Source of the DNA: Datnioides undecimradiatus
Taxonomy: Eukaryota; Chordata; Actinopteri; Lobotiformes; Datnioididae
Length of the DNA: 64,000 nucleotides
Assembly: GCA_008933995.1 (NCBI GenBank)
Contig: WARS01000110.1
Coordinates: 3,121,001 to 3,185,000 of the forward strand
Reading direction: 5' to 3'
Of the stretch, positions 42,551-56,834 are shown in pieces. The translations under genes and the position numbers were made by a program. Each line of letters opens with the position of its first letter. Position 1 is the stretch's first letter. Under the pieces are notes generated by a model that was not told the DNA's origin, made no database searches, and worked only from the letters and a program-made list of their open reading frames with translations.

Positions 42551-45500
42551 TTAGTCAAGAACCTGCCACTTTGAACTTGTTTGGAGAAACCTCCGGCACG
42601 TTCGTCACGTTACGGAGGCGACATGGACATGGAGAGCTAGCGGTAGCAAAACGCAGTTTTGGCCAACGCGACGCTACGCTGCAAAGGTGCGGCCTGTGGG
42701 AGGATCGGGAATCATCCAGGATTTCTGCCGCGTCTGTCGTCTTTGGACCCGACACAGGAGCTACGCTGCTAAGGCTAAAGCCACGGCCGTGGAGCAAGCA
42801 CCTATCACCACAAGGCGCCCCACGCATCGCTTATGGAGGTATGTGTAGCGCTACACTGTTTATGGCCATTTTAAATGCGTGCACGCATGAGTGGGGTTAA
42901 ATCCAATGCATTGGTTGGACAAGTGGAACGAGACGAGGAGTAGACTTTGCGTTGACTTGACTATTGCACAATAAACACTGAGCTGACTTTGTGACTCTTT
43001 ATTTACCATGTTGAAGAACGCGGCGTCGGACGTTGCCATGGGAACGGGTGACGCTGATGTGACGTTTGTTGCTAAAAAAGCCAGCAGTATGACTGGCGGT
43101 GGTGAAACACAAGTTGGAAAGCGGGTGGTTAAACTCACTGCAAAGGCACTCGCTGGTAAATTAGAGAGTTTACAAAATGAAAGAAAATTTAAGCTAAATA
43201 AAGCAAGTGTTATAAGAAAAACAATGCAAGGCCTAATGTTGAACAATGATAAAACAGAGGTACAAAATGTTCTTGACGAGTTGATAGGGGTTTGTAAAGA
43301 AGCAACATTCTGGCATGATTCCTTGTTGGCTTTATTGCCATGTGATGAAAAGATGAAGCATGAAACGTGGTTTAAAGCAAAAATGTTAAGTAATAATGAG
43401 TGTATTGCTGATGCAAAAAAGTGGGTTTTACACCACGACGGTTTCACTGCACGTGGAAATCATAGTGGTAACGTGGAGGATGATGTTAATCCTGAGGACA
43501 GTATTTCTAACATGGGTAGCAAACGTTCAAGTCAGAGGAGCTACCGCAGTGGAAAGTCAAGTACAACATCCTCTGCACGCATAAAGGTAGAGGCCGATAG
43601 AGCGGCACTTCTTGCTCGTCAAGCATCATTAAAGGCAAGGCATGCTTTGGAGGAGCAGCAAGAGCATCTGAAAAGGAAAATGGAGGACGAGGAACAACAG
43701 CTGAGAAGGAAAATGGAGGAGCTTGACTTGGAAACTGAGCTTGCTGCATCTAATGCTAAGTTGGCAGTATTACAAACTTGTGATACAGGCAGTTCTTCTG
43801 AAGGCTCAAATGGCATGAATTCATACTTTGAAAGGGAAAAAGGGAAAGTGGAACGTGTCATTGCCTTAAACCCCATGGCAAAAGAGTTCAAGGCTGCATG
43901 GAAGCCTCCACAACAAAATTACTTGGCAGAATTTCCAGTACCACCCGACGAACCAAAATCTATGGATATGCCAAAACAAAATGTGCAAGTTTTGCAAGTT
44001 GCCACAAGCCCTCATCTCCTCCCAAACACATCGGCAACGCCACAGCATGTGCAATGCCAGCTCACAACGGTTCAGCCAAATGATGGATTAAGGCAATCTG
44101 TTGACATTCAACAGTCAGCTAGCCAGAATACTCCTGACATTCTCAACATCATGCACAGACAAAATGAAATAACAGCTGCTCTGGTACAGCAACAGCATTC
44201 CCTATCTTTGCCACCAAGAGATATTCCCATCTTTGAAGGAGACCCCTTTAAATACAGAGCATTCGTCAAAGCTTTCGAGCATGGTGTAGAAGGAAGGGCA
44301 AGCAAAGCAGATTGTCTTTATTACCTGGAGCAATTCACTAAGGGCCAGCCGCAAGAGCTGGTGCGTAGCTGCCAGCATATGGATCCTGTGAGTGGCTATG
44401 CAGTGGCAAAAGGTCTCCTGCAGGAGCATTTTGGCAACCAGTACAAAATTGCAACTGCTTATATGGAGAAGGCATTGGCTTGGCAGTCCATTAAATCCGA
44501 GGAGGCAAATGCACTCCAAGCCTATTCCTTATTTTTGAGGGGCTGCTGCAACGCGATGGAGGAGCTCCAGTACTTGCAAGAGCTTGACATGCCAGCGAAT
44601 ATGAGAACAATTGTTTCTAAGTTACCATTCAAGATGAGGGATCAATGGAGAACCAAAGCTCATGAAATAATGGAAAGAACAAACGACAGAGCACACATCA
44701 AGGATTTAGTAGCATTCATCGAACGCCATGTCAGAATTCTTTCAGATCCTCTGTTTGGTAGCATACAGGACCCTGGTTTGGGTGCTGTTGGACCAAAGAC
44801 TCTCACCAGGTTCAAAACACAGCCCAGGGACAGAATAAAGGAAAGTGTCGTCGCCACCACAGTAACATCCATAAACAGGCCTGAAAGAACAGAAGATCCA
44901 AAGACGATTAGGAAAGCCAGTTGCCTCTGTTGTGCTCAGGGGCACACATTGGACGAATGTAAGGAGCTCAATGCAAAGAAGCATAAGGAGAAAATTGAAT
45001 TTCTGCGGGAAAAGGGAGTTTGTTTTGCATGCTTATGTGTGGGTCATGTGAGTCGTGACTGCAAGAGGCGCTTGACATGCAAAGTCTGTGGGCAAATTCA
45101 CCCTACTGTGCTTCATATAAATAGGCAAGCAGCTTTGGAGCAAGGAAAAGCAACGTCCAATGAACAGCCTACTGTAGTCACAACCTGTGGACATACAGGG
45201 GTCGGTAAGGACCAGTGTGCTTTATCCATTCTTCCTGTAAAGGTGAAAGTTTCAAAAGGAAATCATATTGAAACAACATATGCATTCTTGGATCCGGGCA
45301 GTTCTGGTACTTTCTGTTCTGAACGTCTCATGAAGAAGCTGAATCTTTCAGGTAAAAGAACCAGCTTCCTGCTACGCACAATGGGGCAGGAAACAGTGAG
45401 AACTGTGTACTCTTTAACTGGTTTGGAGGTTGCTGGTCTTGACAGCAGTGATTTCTACATGCTTCCTGATGTTCTTACACAGGAAAGGATGCCAGTGACC

Positions 45501-48500
45501 GCTGATGACATAGTGACACAGGAAGAGCTGGATAAGTGGCCGTACTTGGCAGATATACACATCCCAAGTATTGAGGCAAACGTTGATCTGTTGATTGGAG
45601 CCAATGCTCCCAGGCTATTGGAGCCATGGGAGGTCGTTAACAGCTGTGGGAATGGACCATATGCTGTTAGAACTGTTCTCGGATGGTCTGTAAATGGTCC
45701 ACTGAATGGAAACAGTGGCGCCATGGAGGCGGAGCTTCCCTCCATTTTGGCTAACAGAATCGGCGTGCATAAATTGGAGGAAATGCTGACTGCTCAGTAC
45801 AACTATGATTTCAACGACAGGAAAATGGAGGATGAACAAATGTCAAGAGAGGATGTGAGGTTTATGGACATTGTTAGCCATTCTGTGAAGCTGGTGGACG
45901 GGCATTATAGCCTGAAAATGCCTTTTAGGAAAGGACAGCTCACTCTTCCTAATAATCTATCCGTGGCCAAGCAAAGGATTTTGGGACTTAAGAGAAGGTT
46001 TGAGAAAGATGAGCGATTTCATCAGGAATACACGAGCTTCTTCACTGACATCATTGATAAAGGCTACGCAGAGAAAATACCTCAGCACCTGCGGGGTGGT
46101 GAAGAAGGAAAGGTTTGGTGTATCCCCCATCATGGTGTCTATCATCCAAGGAAGAATACTTTGTGGGTGGTGTTCGACTGTGGCGCAGCGTTTAAGGGGA
46201 GATCATTGAACCACGAACTCTTGCAGGGTCCCAACCTAACAAGCAGTCTGCTTGGGGTACTCACAAGATTCAGACAGGAGCCTGTAGCTTTGATGGGAGA
46301 CATACAGCAGATGTTCTATCAGGTCAAGGTTGCAGAAATGGACAAAACCTTCCTTCGTTTCTTATGGTGGCCAGAGGGTACCAGAGAGTACTGGATGACT
46401 GTACATCTGTTTGGGGCTGTTTCATCGCCGAGTTGTGCTTGCTATGCACTCAGGAAGACAGCAGAGGACAGTCAGTCATTGTTCTCTAATGACGTAATTC
46501 AAACAGTGAAGCAAAACTTCTATGTTGACGACTGCTTGAAGAGCACATCCTCAGAAGAAGAGGCCGTTCAGTTGATTAAAGATCTTACAGCTATCTGTCG
46601 AAGAGGAGGATTCAATCTGACTAAGTGGGTCAGTAACAGTCGGAGAGTGCTGCGGACAGTCCCAGAGGAACACAGAGCCAAGGACTTAAACAAACTGGAT
46701 TTAGATAGAGACAACCTTCCCTTGGAGAAAGCCCTTGGTCTTCAGTGGTGCATTGAGAGTGATGTATTTCAGTTCAGGATGCTGGGGAAACAAGGTCCTT
46801 ACACTAGACGTGGTATGCTGTCTATGCTTAGTTCAGTGTATGACCCTTTGGGGTTTATTGCACCAGTCACTTTGCCTGGCAAAGTCTTGCTGCAGGAGCT
46901 CTGCAGGAGAAAGTCTGGATGGGACGACAGCTTACCTTGCGACATACTGCAGCAGTGGACAAAGTGGCTTGAAGAACTAAGCAGGTTGTCAGAGTTCAAG
47001 ATCAAACGGTGTATCAAGCCAAAGGAGTTCGGACAGCCCACACTGGTCCAGCTGCATCACTTTTCAGATGCAAGCGAAGGAGGATACGGCACTGTTAGCT
47101 ATGCAAGGCTGGAGAATAACAGGCAGGATGTTCATGTAGCATTCCTGCTTGGAAAAGCAAGAGTCACACCACTAAAGCCAGTCACCATTCCGCGTCTGGA
47201 GCTAACTGCCGCCGTTCTTGCTGTTCAGGTGGACAAAATGCTGAGAGCAGAGCTGCAGCTGCAGTTGAAAGACTCATTCTTTTGGACAGATAGCACTTCA
47301 GTGCTAAAGTACATAGGGAATGAGGACAGGCGCTTTCATACTTTCGTGGCAAACAGGGTGACAACCATCAGAGACGCTACAAAGGTGTCACAATGGAGGT
47401 ATGTAAGCACAAAGGATAATCCAGCGGACGACGCATCTAGAGGCAGGAAGGTTGGTGATCTACTGACTGGCAGCAGGTGGATTGAAGGGCCTAGCTTCTT
47501 TGGAAACCAGAAAGGTATTGGCCGGAAAATACCACAGAGATTAGCATTATAGCGGATGATCCAGAAGTTAAGAGAGATTTCACTGTGAACACTGTAATTG
47601 CTATAGACTCATCTAATGCAACTGATCAATTAATTACATATTTCTCGGACTGGAGGAGGCTCAAGGTCACAGTTGCCTGGTTCCTCAAGATAAAGGGGCC
47701 TCTCTTGAAGTTAAGCCAAAGGAGAAAGCAGTTGCAGATCTCTGAGGGAAACAAACAACCCATGCATATGCAGGCAGAGATGGGAAAGATAAGAAGCTTG
47801 TTTGCGGGTCAGACTATTTCAGCTGATGATCTTATGCAGGCAGAAATTGCAATTGTTCGCTTTGCACAGCAGCAGCGGTTTAAAACAGAAATCGACGCAC
47901 TCTCATCTGGAAAGTCCGCAGTCAGGAAAGGATAGTCCAATCTACAAACTGGATCCACGTCTGGAGGACGGCCTGCTTAGAGTTGGAGGAAGACTTTGTA
48001 AGGCAGCTCTGCCAGAAGAAGTAAAGCATCCATTCATCCTCACAAAGGACCAACATATTTCGACTCTTATCCTTAGGCATATCCACCAACAACTGGGTCA
48101 TAGTGGTAGAAACCACACGCTATCCAAACTGAGGAGGAAGTACTGGATCACAAGGGCTCCTTCAGCAGTGAGGAAGGTTATAAATGACTGCTGGACGTGC
48201 AGACTGCACGCCGCAAGAGCAGGTGAACAAAAGATGGCAGACCTGCCGTTGGAAAGGATTTTGCCTGATCTCCCTCCTTTCACGAGTGTTGGTGTCGATT
48301 ATTTTGGACCGATTGAGGTGAAGAGTGGTTGAAACCTTTCCTGACAAACACGGGTTTGTACGGTCTGTTCGTCTTAAAACAAAGTATAATGTCGTGGAAA
48401 GACCAGTCACCAAACTCTGTTTGTTAAACGCAGCGGAAGATATCTGATGGTACTGTAATAATGACATTCTTTGTGTTAATGGCTCTTTGTTTGTTTTGTT

Positions 48501-48543
48501 TGAATTGTTAACTCTGCCTGTCGTTAACAATCAGGGGCCGGAG

Positions 48544-48939
48544 TGTAAGAGCCATATTCATGAAGATTCAGGGTCACAAATTATTATGGTTACCTGGTGT
48601 ATTTACTTTTACATGCCAGTGGGTGTCGCTGTTCTGTCACCACGAGCACAGGGATTTAGGTAGGTCACCTCACCTTGTTGGGCGCGTTTGACCCCGGAAG
48701 GGCATACGGTTCTTGACTGCTATGGCGGCCGTTTTGAGTTTCGTTGTTCGGGAAGATGCCAGAAATACGTATTCACTGTGTAAAGCCAGAAAATAAATGG
48801 ATTGTATACCACAGTTGAGACGAGTCGCACTCTTTCATGTAACAATACAAGCAGACGGTAAGGTGCCAGTAGCGCGTCATCCAGGCCGCTCCTGGGAGTC
48901 AAACACCATGGTAGCTTGGTATCAGAGCAAGCTACAACA
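48544..48939 (+). repeat. 3' LTR of the BEL/Pao element
   Basis: The same length and ends as the 5' LTR, about 98.7% identical by eye, and followed by GTGAC. Confidence 0.95.
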
Positions 48940-49244
48940 GTGACAATTATTCAAACACTAAAATTATTCTCTTGGTCTCCTTATATTGTTCACAGGAATA
49001 TTCTGTTTTCATTTTGTTGTGTATATTTGTGTTTCAACCTTCCATCTTATCTAGAATAGTTGTATACATTTCTACGCTGTATTTCAGGTTTCTTTCAATA
49101 ATCATACAAAATTACACCAAATTACTAGCAGATCAGATAGAAAACTAAGTTTTCCTATATTCTATTTTTAAAAAAAATACAATTACTGTGTTTTTAAAGT
49201 TCTGCTGTAATTTGATGTTAATTCCTGAGAGATATATTTCATTT

Positions 49245-50600
49245 ACAGTTCAGATAAAAGACAAAAGTTTGGACACACCTTCTCATTCAATGGTTTTTCT
49301 TTATTTTTATTTCTTTCTACATTGTAGATTAATACTGAAGACATCAAAACTATGAAGGAACACATATGGAATTATGTAAGAAACAAAAAAGTGTTAAAGC
49401 AACCAGAACATGTTTTATATTGTAGATTCTTTGAAGTAGCCACGCTTTGCTTTGATAACAGCTTTACACACTCTTAGCATTCTCTCAGTCAGCTTCATGA
49501 GGTAGTCACCTGGAATGGTTTTCCAACAGTCTTGAAGGAGTTCCCAGAGGTGCTGACCATTTGTTGGCTGTTTTGCCTTCACTCTGCCAACCAACTCATC
49601 CCCAACCATCTCATTTGGATTTAGGTCAGGTGATTGTGGAGGCCAGGTCATCTGACGCAGCACTCCATCACTCTCCTTGGTCAAATAGCCAGAGGTGTGT
49701 TTGGGGTCATTGTCCTGTTGAAAGACAAATGATGGTCCAACTAAGGCAGGTGGGATGGCATGTCGCTGCAGAATCCTGTGGTAGCCATGCTGCAAGTGTG
49801 CATTGAATTTTGAATAAATTACCAACAGTATTGCCAGCAAAGCACTCCCACGGCATAACCCCTCTTCCTCCACGCTTCACGGTGGTAACCACACATGTAG
49901 AAACCATCCTCCAACCTTTTCTGTGTCTCATAAAGACATGGCCAGTGGAACCAAAAATCTCAAATTTGGACTCATCAGGCCAAAGTACTGATTTCCACTG
50001 GTCTAATGTCCATTCCTTGTGCTTCCTGGCCCAAACAATTCTCTTTTTCTTGTTGTTCCTGCTCAGTAGTGGTTTCTTTTCAGCTATTTGACCATGAAGG
50101 CCTCATTCACACAGCCTCCTCTTAACAGTTGATGTTGAGATGTGTCTGCTACTAGAACTGTGTGAAGCATGCTTGTGGGCTCTAATCTGAGGTGCTGTTA
50201 ATTTGCTGTTTCTGAGGCTGGTAACTCTGATTAACTATATTCTGCAGCAGAGGACTCTTGGTCTTCCTGTCCCTCATGAGAGCCAGTTTCATCGTAGCGT
50301 TTGATGGTTTTTGCAACTGCACTTGGGGATACATTCAAAGTTCTTGAAATCCTTCCGATTGACTGACCTTCATGTCTTAAAGTAATGATGGACTGTCATT
50401 TCTCTTTACTTAGTTGAGTGGTTCTTGCCATAACAGTAGTCAAATATTAACTGTGTACCAACCCTACTTTTGCACAATGCAACTGATGGTCTCAACCACA
50501 TTAAGAAGGCAAGAAATTCCACAAATTAACTCTTGACAAGGCTCACCTGTTACAGATTAATTTTTAAAACATACCATATAGATTTTATTTCTTGTGTGGC
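49245..50600 (-). mobile_element. Degraded Tc1-like transposon (DD34E lineage)
   Basis: The left end is TACAGTTCAGATAAAAGACA followed by AAAGTTTGGACACACCTTC, a known fish Tc1 terminus. I did not find the matching right inverted repeat. The minus-strand transposase reads SVAKTIKRYDE-like remnants, HASHSSSRHISTSTVKRRLC, WTLDQWKSVLWSDESKFEIF, then LVGPSFVFQQDNDPKHTSGY, MTWPPQSPDLNPNEMVGDEL and a terminus AKRGYFKESTI. It has several frameshifts and one residue fewer than usual between the last two acidic residues. It is inactive. Confidence 0.88.
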
Positions 50601-51285
50601 TAGAAAGCCTTTAAATAATTTTACTTATATTTAATAATCAGAGCACAGCATGCAAGAAAACCTGGGATCCTCTGCTGCATCTTACAACTCAAAAGGTGTT
50701 TGCTTTGGGCCTAAAAATATCCAAAAATATGTTTTAGTCTTGGCTCTTCAAGGGAGGAATTTTAGGCTGCCCTGATCTCTATCTTTGGGTCGTCACTGAT
50801 GATTCAACAGCAAATTTTCACATATCCACAAATCAAATATTACCATATAACCCAATCCTTAAATAGTTTTGTGGGCAGATGTCACCCTGCTGCTTTGGCT
50901 ATACTAGAACGTTGAACACCATGATGATGCAATACAGCATGAGTGATGCTACACAGCAGTTCATACTGTACTAACAATGACAGTGAGAGATATGATTGCA
51001 TAGATGTACTTTAATGTAAAAATAAATCATTCAATTTATTATATAAAATTCATCTAAGGTAAAACACTAAATTGACCTCAGAAAGTCCTCCTTTAGATAC
51101 TATGACATGGTTAATCCTTAGGGTGGAGCTCTAAGCTTAAAGTTATTCAACATTTTTTGCTGCATGAGTGGAAGAACCCGGGTAAAAAGATTTACATTTC
51201 AAAGGTGTCTTCCTCTTGTATCTGTGTGCTTTTCATTCCCACCTGTTTCATTGTCACCAGTCTCTTGTTAACCTTTCCTCCTTAA
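50601..51285. other. Non-coding stretch
   Basis: AT-rich, with no recognised gene, RNA or transposon. Confidence 0.6.
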
Positions 51286-52330
51286 CATATAGATTCAATT
51301 CAATAAAATTTTTTGTACAGACCCACAACACAACAAAGGTTATCTCAGGGCACTTATGATACAGAGCAGGTCTAGACTAAACTCTATATATTAAATACAT
51401 CCAACATTTCCCACCATCAGCATGCAACAGCTACAAGGAAAAACTTTTTTTTTTAACAAGCAGAAAACTTGAGTGGAGCCTGGTTATAGGTGGGCAGCCA
51501 TCTGCCTTCACCAGCACAGGGGGGAAGTGAGAATGAGAGAGGGAGAAGACAAAGAGCACACAGCAGCACAGTACAAGTTCTACATAAGGATGGAATGACA
51601 GATCAACTGGCTTCATTAGCAGGCTTCATTAAACAATAGAATTACTACTACTACTACTATTATTATTATTAACAGGAACAAAGACGAGAGAAATGAGAAA
51701 GCACAAAACTTCGGAGACAGATGTTTTCATAACATACATTAATGGCATAGGGATGACTTTTATTATTATTGAGAGGAATAGGAAGAGAGAGGAGCTCAGT
51801 GCCTGGCAGTCTAGACCGATAGTAGCATAAATGAGGGATGGTTCAGGGCTCACCTTAGCACAACTGAGCCAGCCCTAACTGTAAGCTTCATCATAGAGGG
51901 AGGTTTTAAGACAGCTCTTGAACATGGAAGGTGTCTGCCCCCTGAACCCAGACTGAGAGCTGTTTCCACAGGAGAGGAGCTTGGTAGCTGAAGACTTTGC
52001 CTCCCATTGTAGTTTTGCAAACTCGAAGAACAAAAAGTAACTCTGAATTCTGGGAGTGCAGTGATCTAGAGGGGTAATAGGATACTATGATGATACTCCT
52101 TGAGATAAGGTGGTGCCTGACCATAAGGGCTTTACAGGTGAGGAGAAGGATTTTAAACTCTATATTAGATTTTACACAAAACCACTGTAGTGAAGCTAAT
52201 ATAGGAGATATAACATATCTAATATAGGAGAGACATTATCTATTTTTCTAGTGCTTGTTAGTACATTTTCAGCAACATTCTGGATCAGCTGGATGGTCTT
52301 TAGAGACTTGTTGACAGGAGGTCTGTCACT
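51286..52330 (-). mobile_element. LINE 3' end with AATTG-repeat tail
   Basis: On the minus strand the remnant of a LINE C-terminus reads TLQLIQNVAENVLTSTRKID, FKILLLTCKAL, YYPSRSLHSQNSELLFVLRV, FSYQAPLLWKQLSVWVQGAD. A 3' non-coding part with CTGCCCACCTATA, ACCTGCTCTGTATCATAAGT, GCCCTGAGATAAC and an end in ATTGAATTGAA follows. This is the longest local copy of the family whose tails also appear at 26.8, 37.4 and 60.6 kb. A TAC/TAT microsatellite interrupts it near 51.64-51.67 kb. Confidence 0.72.
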
Positions 52331-55300
52331 TCCTTTGTTCCCTAATATCATCTGAACTGTCATTGCTCAGCATTCAGAGTCTGTATTTGGGTCCATCACC
52401 TGTTTCTAGTGAGTTCAAGGTAAGGATTTTAAACTAAAGCATTACACAGTCTGGATTAAAAAAATAAACAAGTCATGCAAGTCTAAAAATGAAAGACCAG
52501 GCTCTGACTTAAAGATAGTATAAAAACCCCATTAATAAGGAGGTACAACAACCCTCTCAGAAAATAATGTGATTATATAAAGGTTACCAAAAAAAAGATG
52601 TAATTATAGTATATTCATATAGTTGGGGGGATTTGCTGTGAAAGTAACAAAGTTTTTCGCTTGCTTGTGTTATGTCCATTGAAATGGAAATACAGGGGGT
52701 ATTAATACCTGGAGTCACACCAGTAAGATCCTATGTGATAAAACCAAGTGTACTAGTCTAGCAAGTAAGCTGACTCTTTGAACAACCTAAAGACAGATAG
52801 AATGTTCAATCCCTGTTGAGCAGTCAGCCAACTCACCAACTCCTGTTGTTTTCTAAAGATAATAGGATCTCCCAACTGTATAAATACCACACAGCTAAAC
52901 TTTAAAATGCATTGCTAACTCAATGTTGTTGTTAACAATTATCTTCCAAAAAAAAAAAATCCATGTACAGATTTAACTACTATTCCTGCAGATTTTACAC
53001 GTGTTTTTAAGACAGCACCTTTATAACAATGCTGCTGGATAGAAAACGACTGCATCAAGTACATACAAATTTTGTGTGATCAAACATGGTTAAGCAACAA
53101 AATAAGGTGCACTATCTGCTGAAGAAGAAGAAAACGGTTTCATCTTGTTAACTTGGAGTTCAATTCAGAGTCCCAGAGTCAGTTTTTTTGTTCTAATTAA
53201 TGGGAGAGTTATATTTATAGTGATTATGCTTTTTTTATTCGAACAAGTCAAGCTGTGCTGTAATGCTGTTGAGAGCTGAGTTTTACTTGCATTTATGTCA
53301 GTAGAGTAGGAGTGAATAATATTCTATTTGTGGTACTCACAATGAGCATCTTTGTTAATCCAGACATTGCTGTTAATACTGTCATAATCAAAGGCCAGTT
53401 ACACTGTAAAACAATTGCCAACAATTACAGTTGGTTTGCAAATAGTGTCAGAATCAGTTAATTTAACAGAGATCCATTTAGAGATCTGAGTACTACTACT
53501 CTATTCTTACTTTGTAAGCTGACCCAAGTACCGTCTTTGCCACTTGCTACCCCACACTAAATGTCATCACTTTATTTTGAGGTAAATATACCTCCAAAAT
53601 ATATACCTCCAAATTTTTTATATTGAATTCCTTCTGATTGAAGGAATGATAGGCTCTGAGAATGCTGATTAATTTATCTGTACTTTTGAACATTTTGGTG
53701 TAATTTTTTATCACTCTGCAGCATCCAACTTGCACCACTTTTGGCCTGTACTGAGCAAGGACAGACCCAGAGAAGTGACACAAGTGAAGTAAATATTACT
53801 CAAGTTGACAACAACTATATTATTTACTGTGAGTAATTAAAAACCAACAGTTTATCAATACATCTTTCTTGAAGCATAAACATCTTAACATGTAGAAACA
53901 TGATATTTAAGTGTGCTCTGCTTGCAGTGCACCACAATGTTTTACATCTATCTATCTAAGCACAAACTATGCAGACGTGGATGTATTTCATATTTTTTTC
54001 TCTTAAAAGAGCATGCTGTTACATCTAAAAATGTCTATATTACCAAAGCCTTTATAAGTAACACAATTAAGTGAAAAATTGTTATAAGTGAGTTCAAGTG
54101 GTACTGTATATTTGGGGGATAATAAGGAACATAATGAATAAACTAAATAAACTAAAATGGAGCATAACCGCAGAAGGTTAAAAGTAGCTTGTTGATAGTT
54201 AGCACTATAAGGGTACATTAAACTCAACAGTATAAATAAATAAATATGAAACAATACTTTAATTTGATGACAATAAATGATGACCCTGTAGTAACTTTGT
54301 CAGTTCCCAATGGGTTTTTTTTTTTTTTTTTACTATGGGATAGTTTTGGTTTTTAAAAGTGAGTTTGAATGGGTTACTTATTGAAGTATAATCTTCAGAA
54401 CACTTTGAAGAAGCAGAAGTGTAGCACAGGCATAGTAAATCAATGTAAAGGGAAGTGGGGTGATTTGAGACTGTGGGGAGCTCAGCTACCCTTTGTTTCT
54501 AATCATGCATGTACAAAACTGGTCCTGTGATGGAGAGCAGTCAATAAGTGGTAATCACTTTTTAAGTTTATTGTTTTTATTGTTCAAATTGATTTTTATT
54601 GTCCAAATAATTATAAAAATTAAAAAAAAAAAATCATTCATGTTAGTGTCTGAGAAAGTTATACTATGAGGCTAAACTATTTGCATGACATTAGCTCAAA
54701 ACTGCTGAAAAACACAAGTTTGTAAGATGGGGTTAGGGTATTTTAAGGTCTGGATAAGGCTAAAACGTCTGATTGTTATTTTACTGTAATTTTACATTCA
54801 TCCTTACATTTCATCACTGAAATTATGTGACACTCACATTGAATTTTTGACCAAAAACTATGGTTTCTTGTCTCTATAAACAAAGGATAGATAGAGCAGA
54901 TATTTTTAAACTTAACCTACATATATATACAGGTCCACAGGAAATTACTCTTGTCTGCTGTTTTTTGCTGACAAGAGAGATTGAAATAGCAGACTAAATG
55001 GCAGGGGAATGATAAGTAAAATAAAAATGTTTCACAGTTCTGTGCTGTGTCCAAAATGTGAGAGACCTTGTTGTTTGGAAATTTATATATTGAATCCTGC
55101 TTGTTTTAGATCCAGAATGTTATTCCCAGGGCTGTGCCACATCCTGAAATGTATGAGCATATTTTAGTTGGAGACATTACTGTCATTCCCTTAGTTTATG
55201 CCTCAAACAGGCTCAATTCACATTCTCTCCCCTACTACTGGTCTCACAAAATGGAGAGAGCAAACAGGACCCCTAGTAGACCTGTGTTCTCATCCTGTGT

Positions 55301-56790
55301 AAAACCAAAAGTCTGTGTTGACTTGTTTATATGCTTGCATACATAAATTAGCTTACATGTTTCAAGTAACTATGTTTAACTTTGTAAACAACAAGACTTC
55401 ACATTTAACCCCAACCACAAGGTTTACTTAAACCTTAGCAAGTAGTTTTAATCCCCAAACCTAATTGAGTAGCGTTTGTGCTATAACCTAACCAAGTAGT
55501 TTCAGTGCCTGAATGAAGCTAACAACATTTTACTGTCTATACCTAACAGATGAGTACTGTACTCACTGTTCTAAAGATCACCTTGGTGATCATCTTCATC
55601 ATGTTCACTCTGGTTTCATCCTTTCCCACATGTTCAAAACTCATCAGCGGTGTTAAATTACACACAAAAATTCTTGCGGGCAGCATGAAAGGACTTAGTG
55701 AAACATCCCTTGTAATCACTGAATTAACACAGTAACATAAACTAATTGACCAAGGCAGAGCAATACATGCAACTCCTATGTTTTACAAGGTCAAATGACT
55801 GTATTTGTCAAAGTAATTTGATTCAGTGCCTTCATTGTCCTGTCTGAAAGGTGTTTGGTGGCAACCTTTTCTTTCTGGCTAAAATACCTTTTACTGCTTC
55901 CCATTTCCACAGCAGTGCACAACTTCCAACGCTCATATTTCTTCTGCTTCCTGTCTAAACTTTGATCTAAAAAATGATAACATAATAATACACAACCAGA
56001 GAACAGAGGAGACCTGAGGTGACCAGCAGAGAATGTAAGGAGAACACGGTTATGTAAACAACTAAAATTAATCTGGACCTGAATAAGTATCTGTGCCATG
56101 ACAGTATAAACATTGACAGTGCAGCCAGTGGCCTACCTGTGCACGGGCCACCACAGTGAAAGGGACCTCTCCTCTCTGCATAGAAATTTAGCTGAAAATA
56201 CATTGCATGAGTAGTAGTAAGTAACATAGAAGTTGATATTTAAATAAACTATTCTATGTCCAAGTACATGACACTACAAACTATAATCAAATACTTTGAT
56301 TATAGTCTGCACATACACATATACTCTATGTTATGAACAAATTAATTATCTAATTTAATCAAATGAATATTTTTGTATTGTTTTTTGGTTTACTATAACT
56401 TGTGCAGTGATGCCTATGATTTGATAATATTGTCCAATATCTTGTGTCTTTTATTATATGACAGAAGTGTTTCACCACCAAAGGTAATTTCTGGTCAAGG
56501 GCTGCAAACCTATTGCATGCACTAATAGGCTGATGCAATAGGCTAATGCTGTAAAAATATAACAAGATATAAAAAGAAATAAGAGAGAACGGAGCTCAGG
56601 GCCAACCCCTGAGCACAAGCATATGGCTGAAACTCACATCTGGGAGACTGATGATCTAACGCGGCCTGTTAGATGACATCTATACAACATTAGCTGAGTA
56701 GGTGATAAGTTTGTTTTGTGCCATTAGAGCATGTTAATTTTAAAATGTCATGCATGAAGCCTACGGAGAATTCATTAGTTTGCCATTTGA

Positions 56791-56834
<44 letters not shown>

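Larger units (their letters stand above)
42155..48939 (+). mobile_element. Young BEL/Pao LTR retroelement, full length, broken
   Basis: The element is 6,785 bp with two 396-bp LTRs and a perfect GTGAC target duplication on both sides (BEL/Pao elements use 5 bp). From about 43.0 kb the plus strand shows a gag region with a charged coiled coil and a domain around PIFEGDPFKYRAFVKAFEH, two Cys-His clusters, an aspartic-protease motif (AFLDPGSSGTFCSERL), reverse transcriptase (VVFDCGAAFKG, FYVDDCL), RNase H (HFSDASEGGYG) and a shortened integrase region. It looks almost whole, but its integrase part is short for the family and there are a few breaks. It is treated as a recent fossil. The LTRs differ at about 5 of 396 positions, which suggests roughly one to two million years at usual teleost rates. 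Confidence 0.95.

Noticed and set aside
43008-47552. Reading the long open frame as a host gene
   Set aside because: It has gag, protease, reverse transcriptase and RNase H motifs in BEL/Pao order between matching LTRs with a target duplication, so it belongs to the mobile element.
55550-55735. A 61-codon hydrophobic open frame
   Set aside because: It has one possible membrane segment but no homology that I recognise, no splice context and no neighbours. Random frames of this length are common here.
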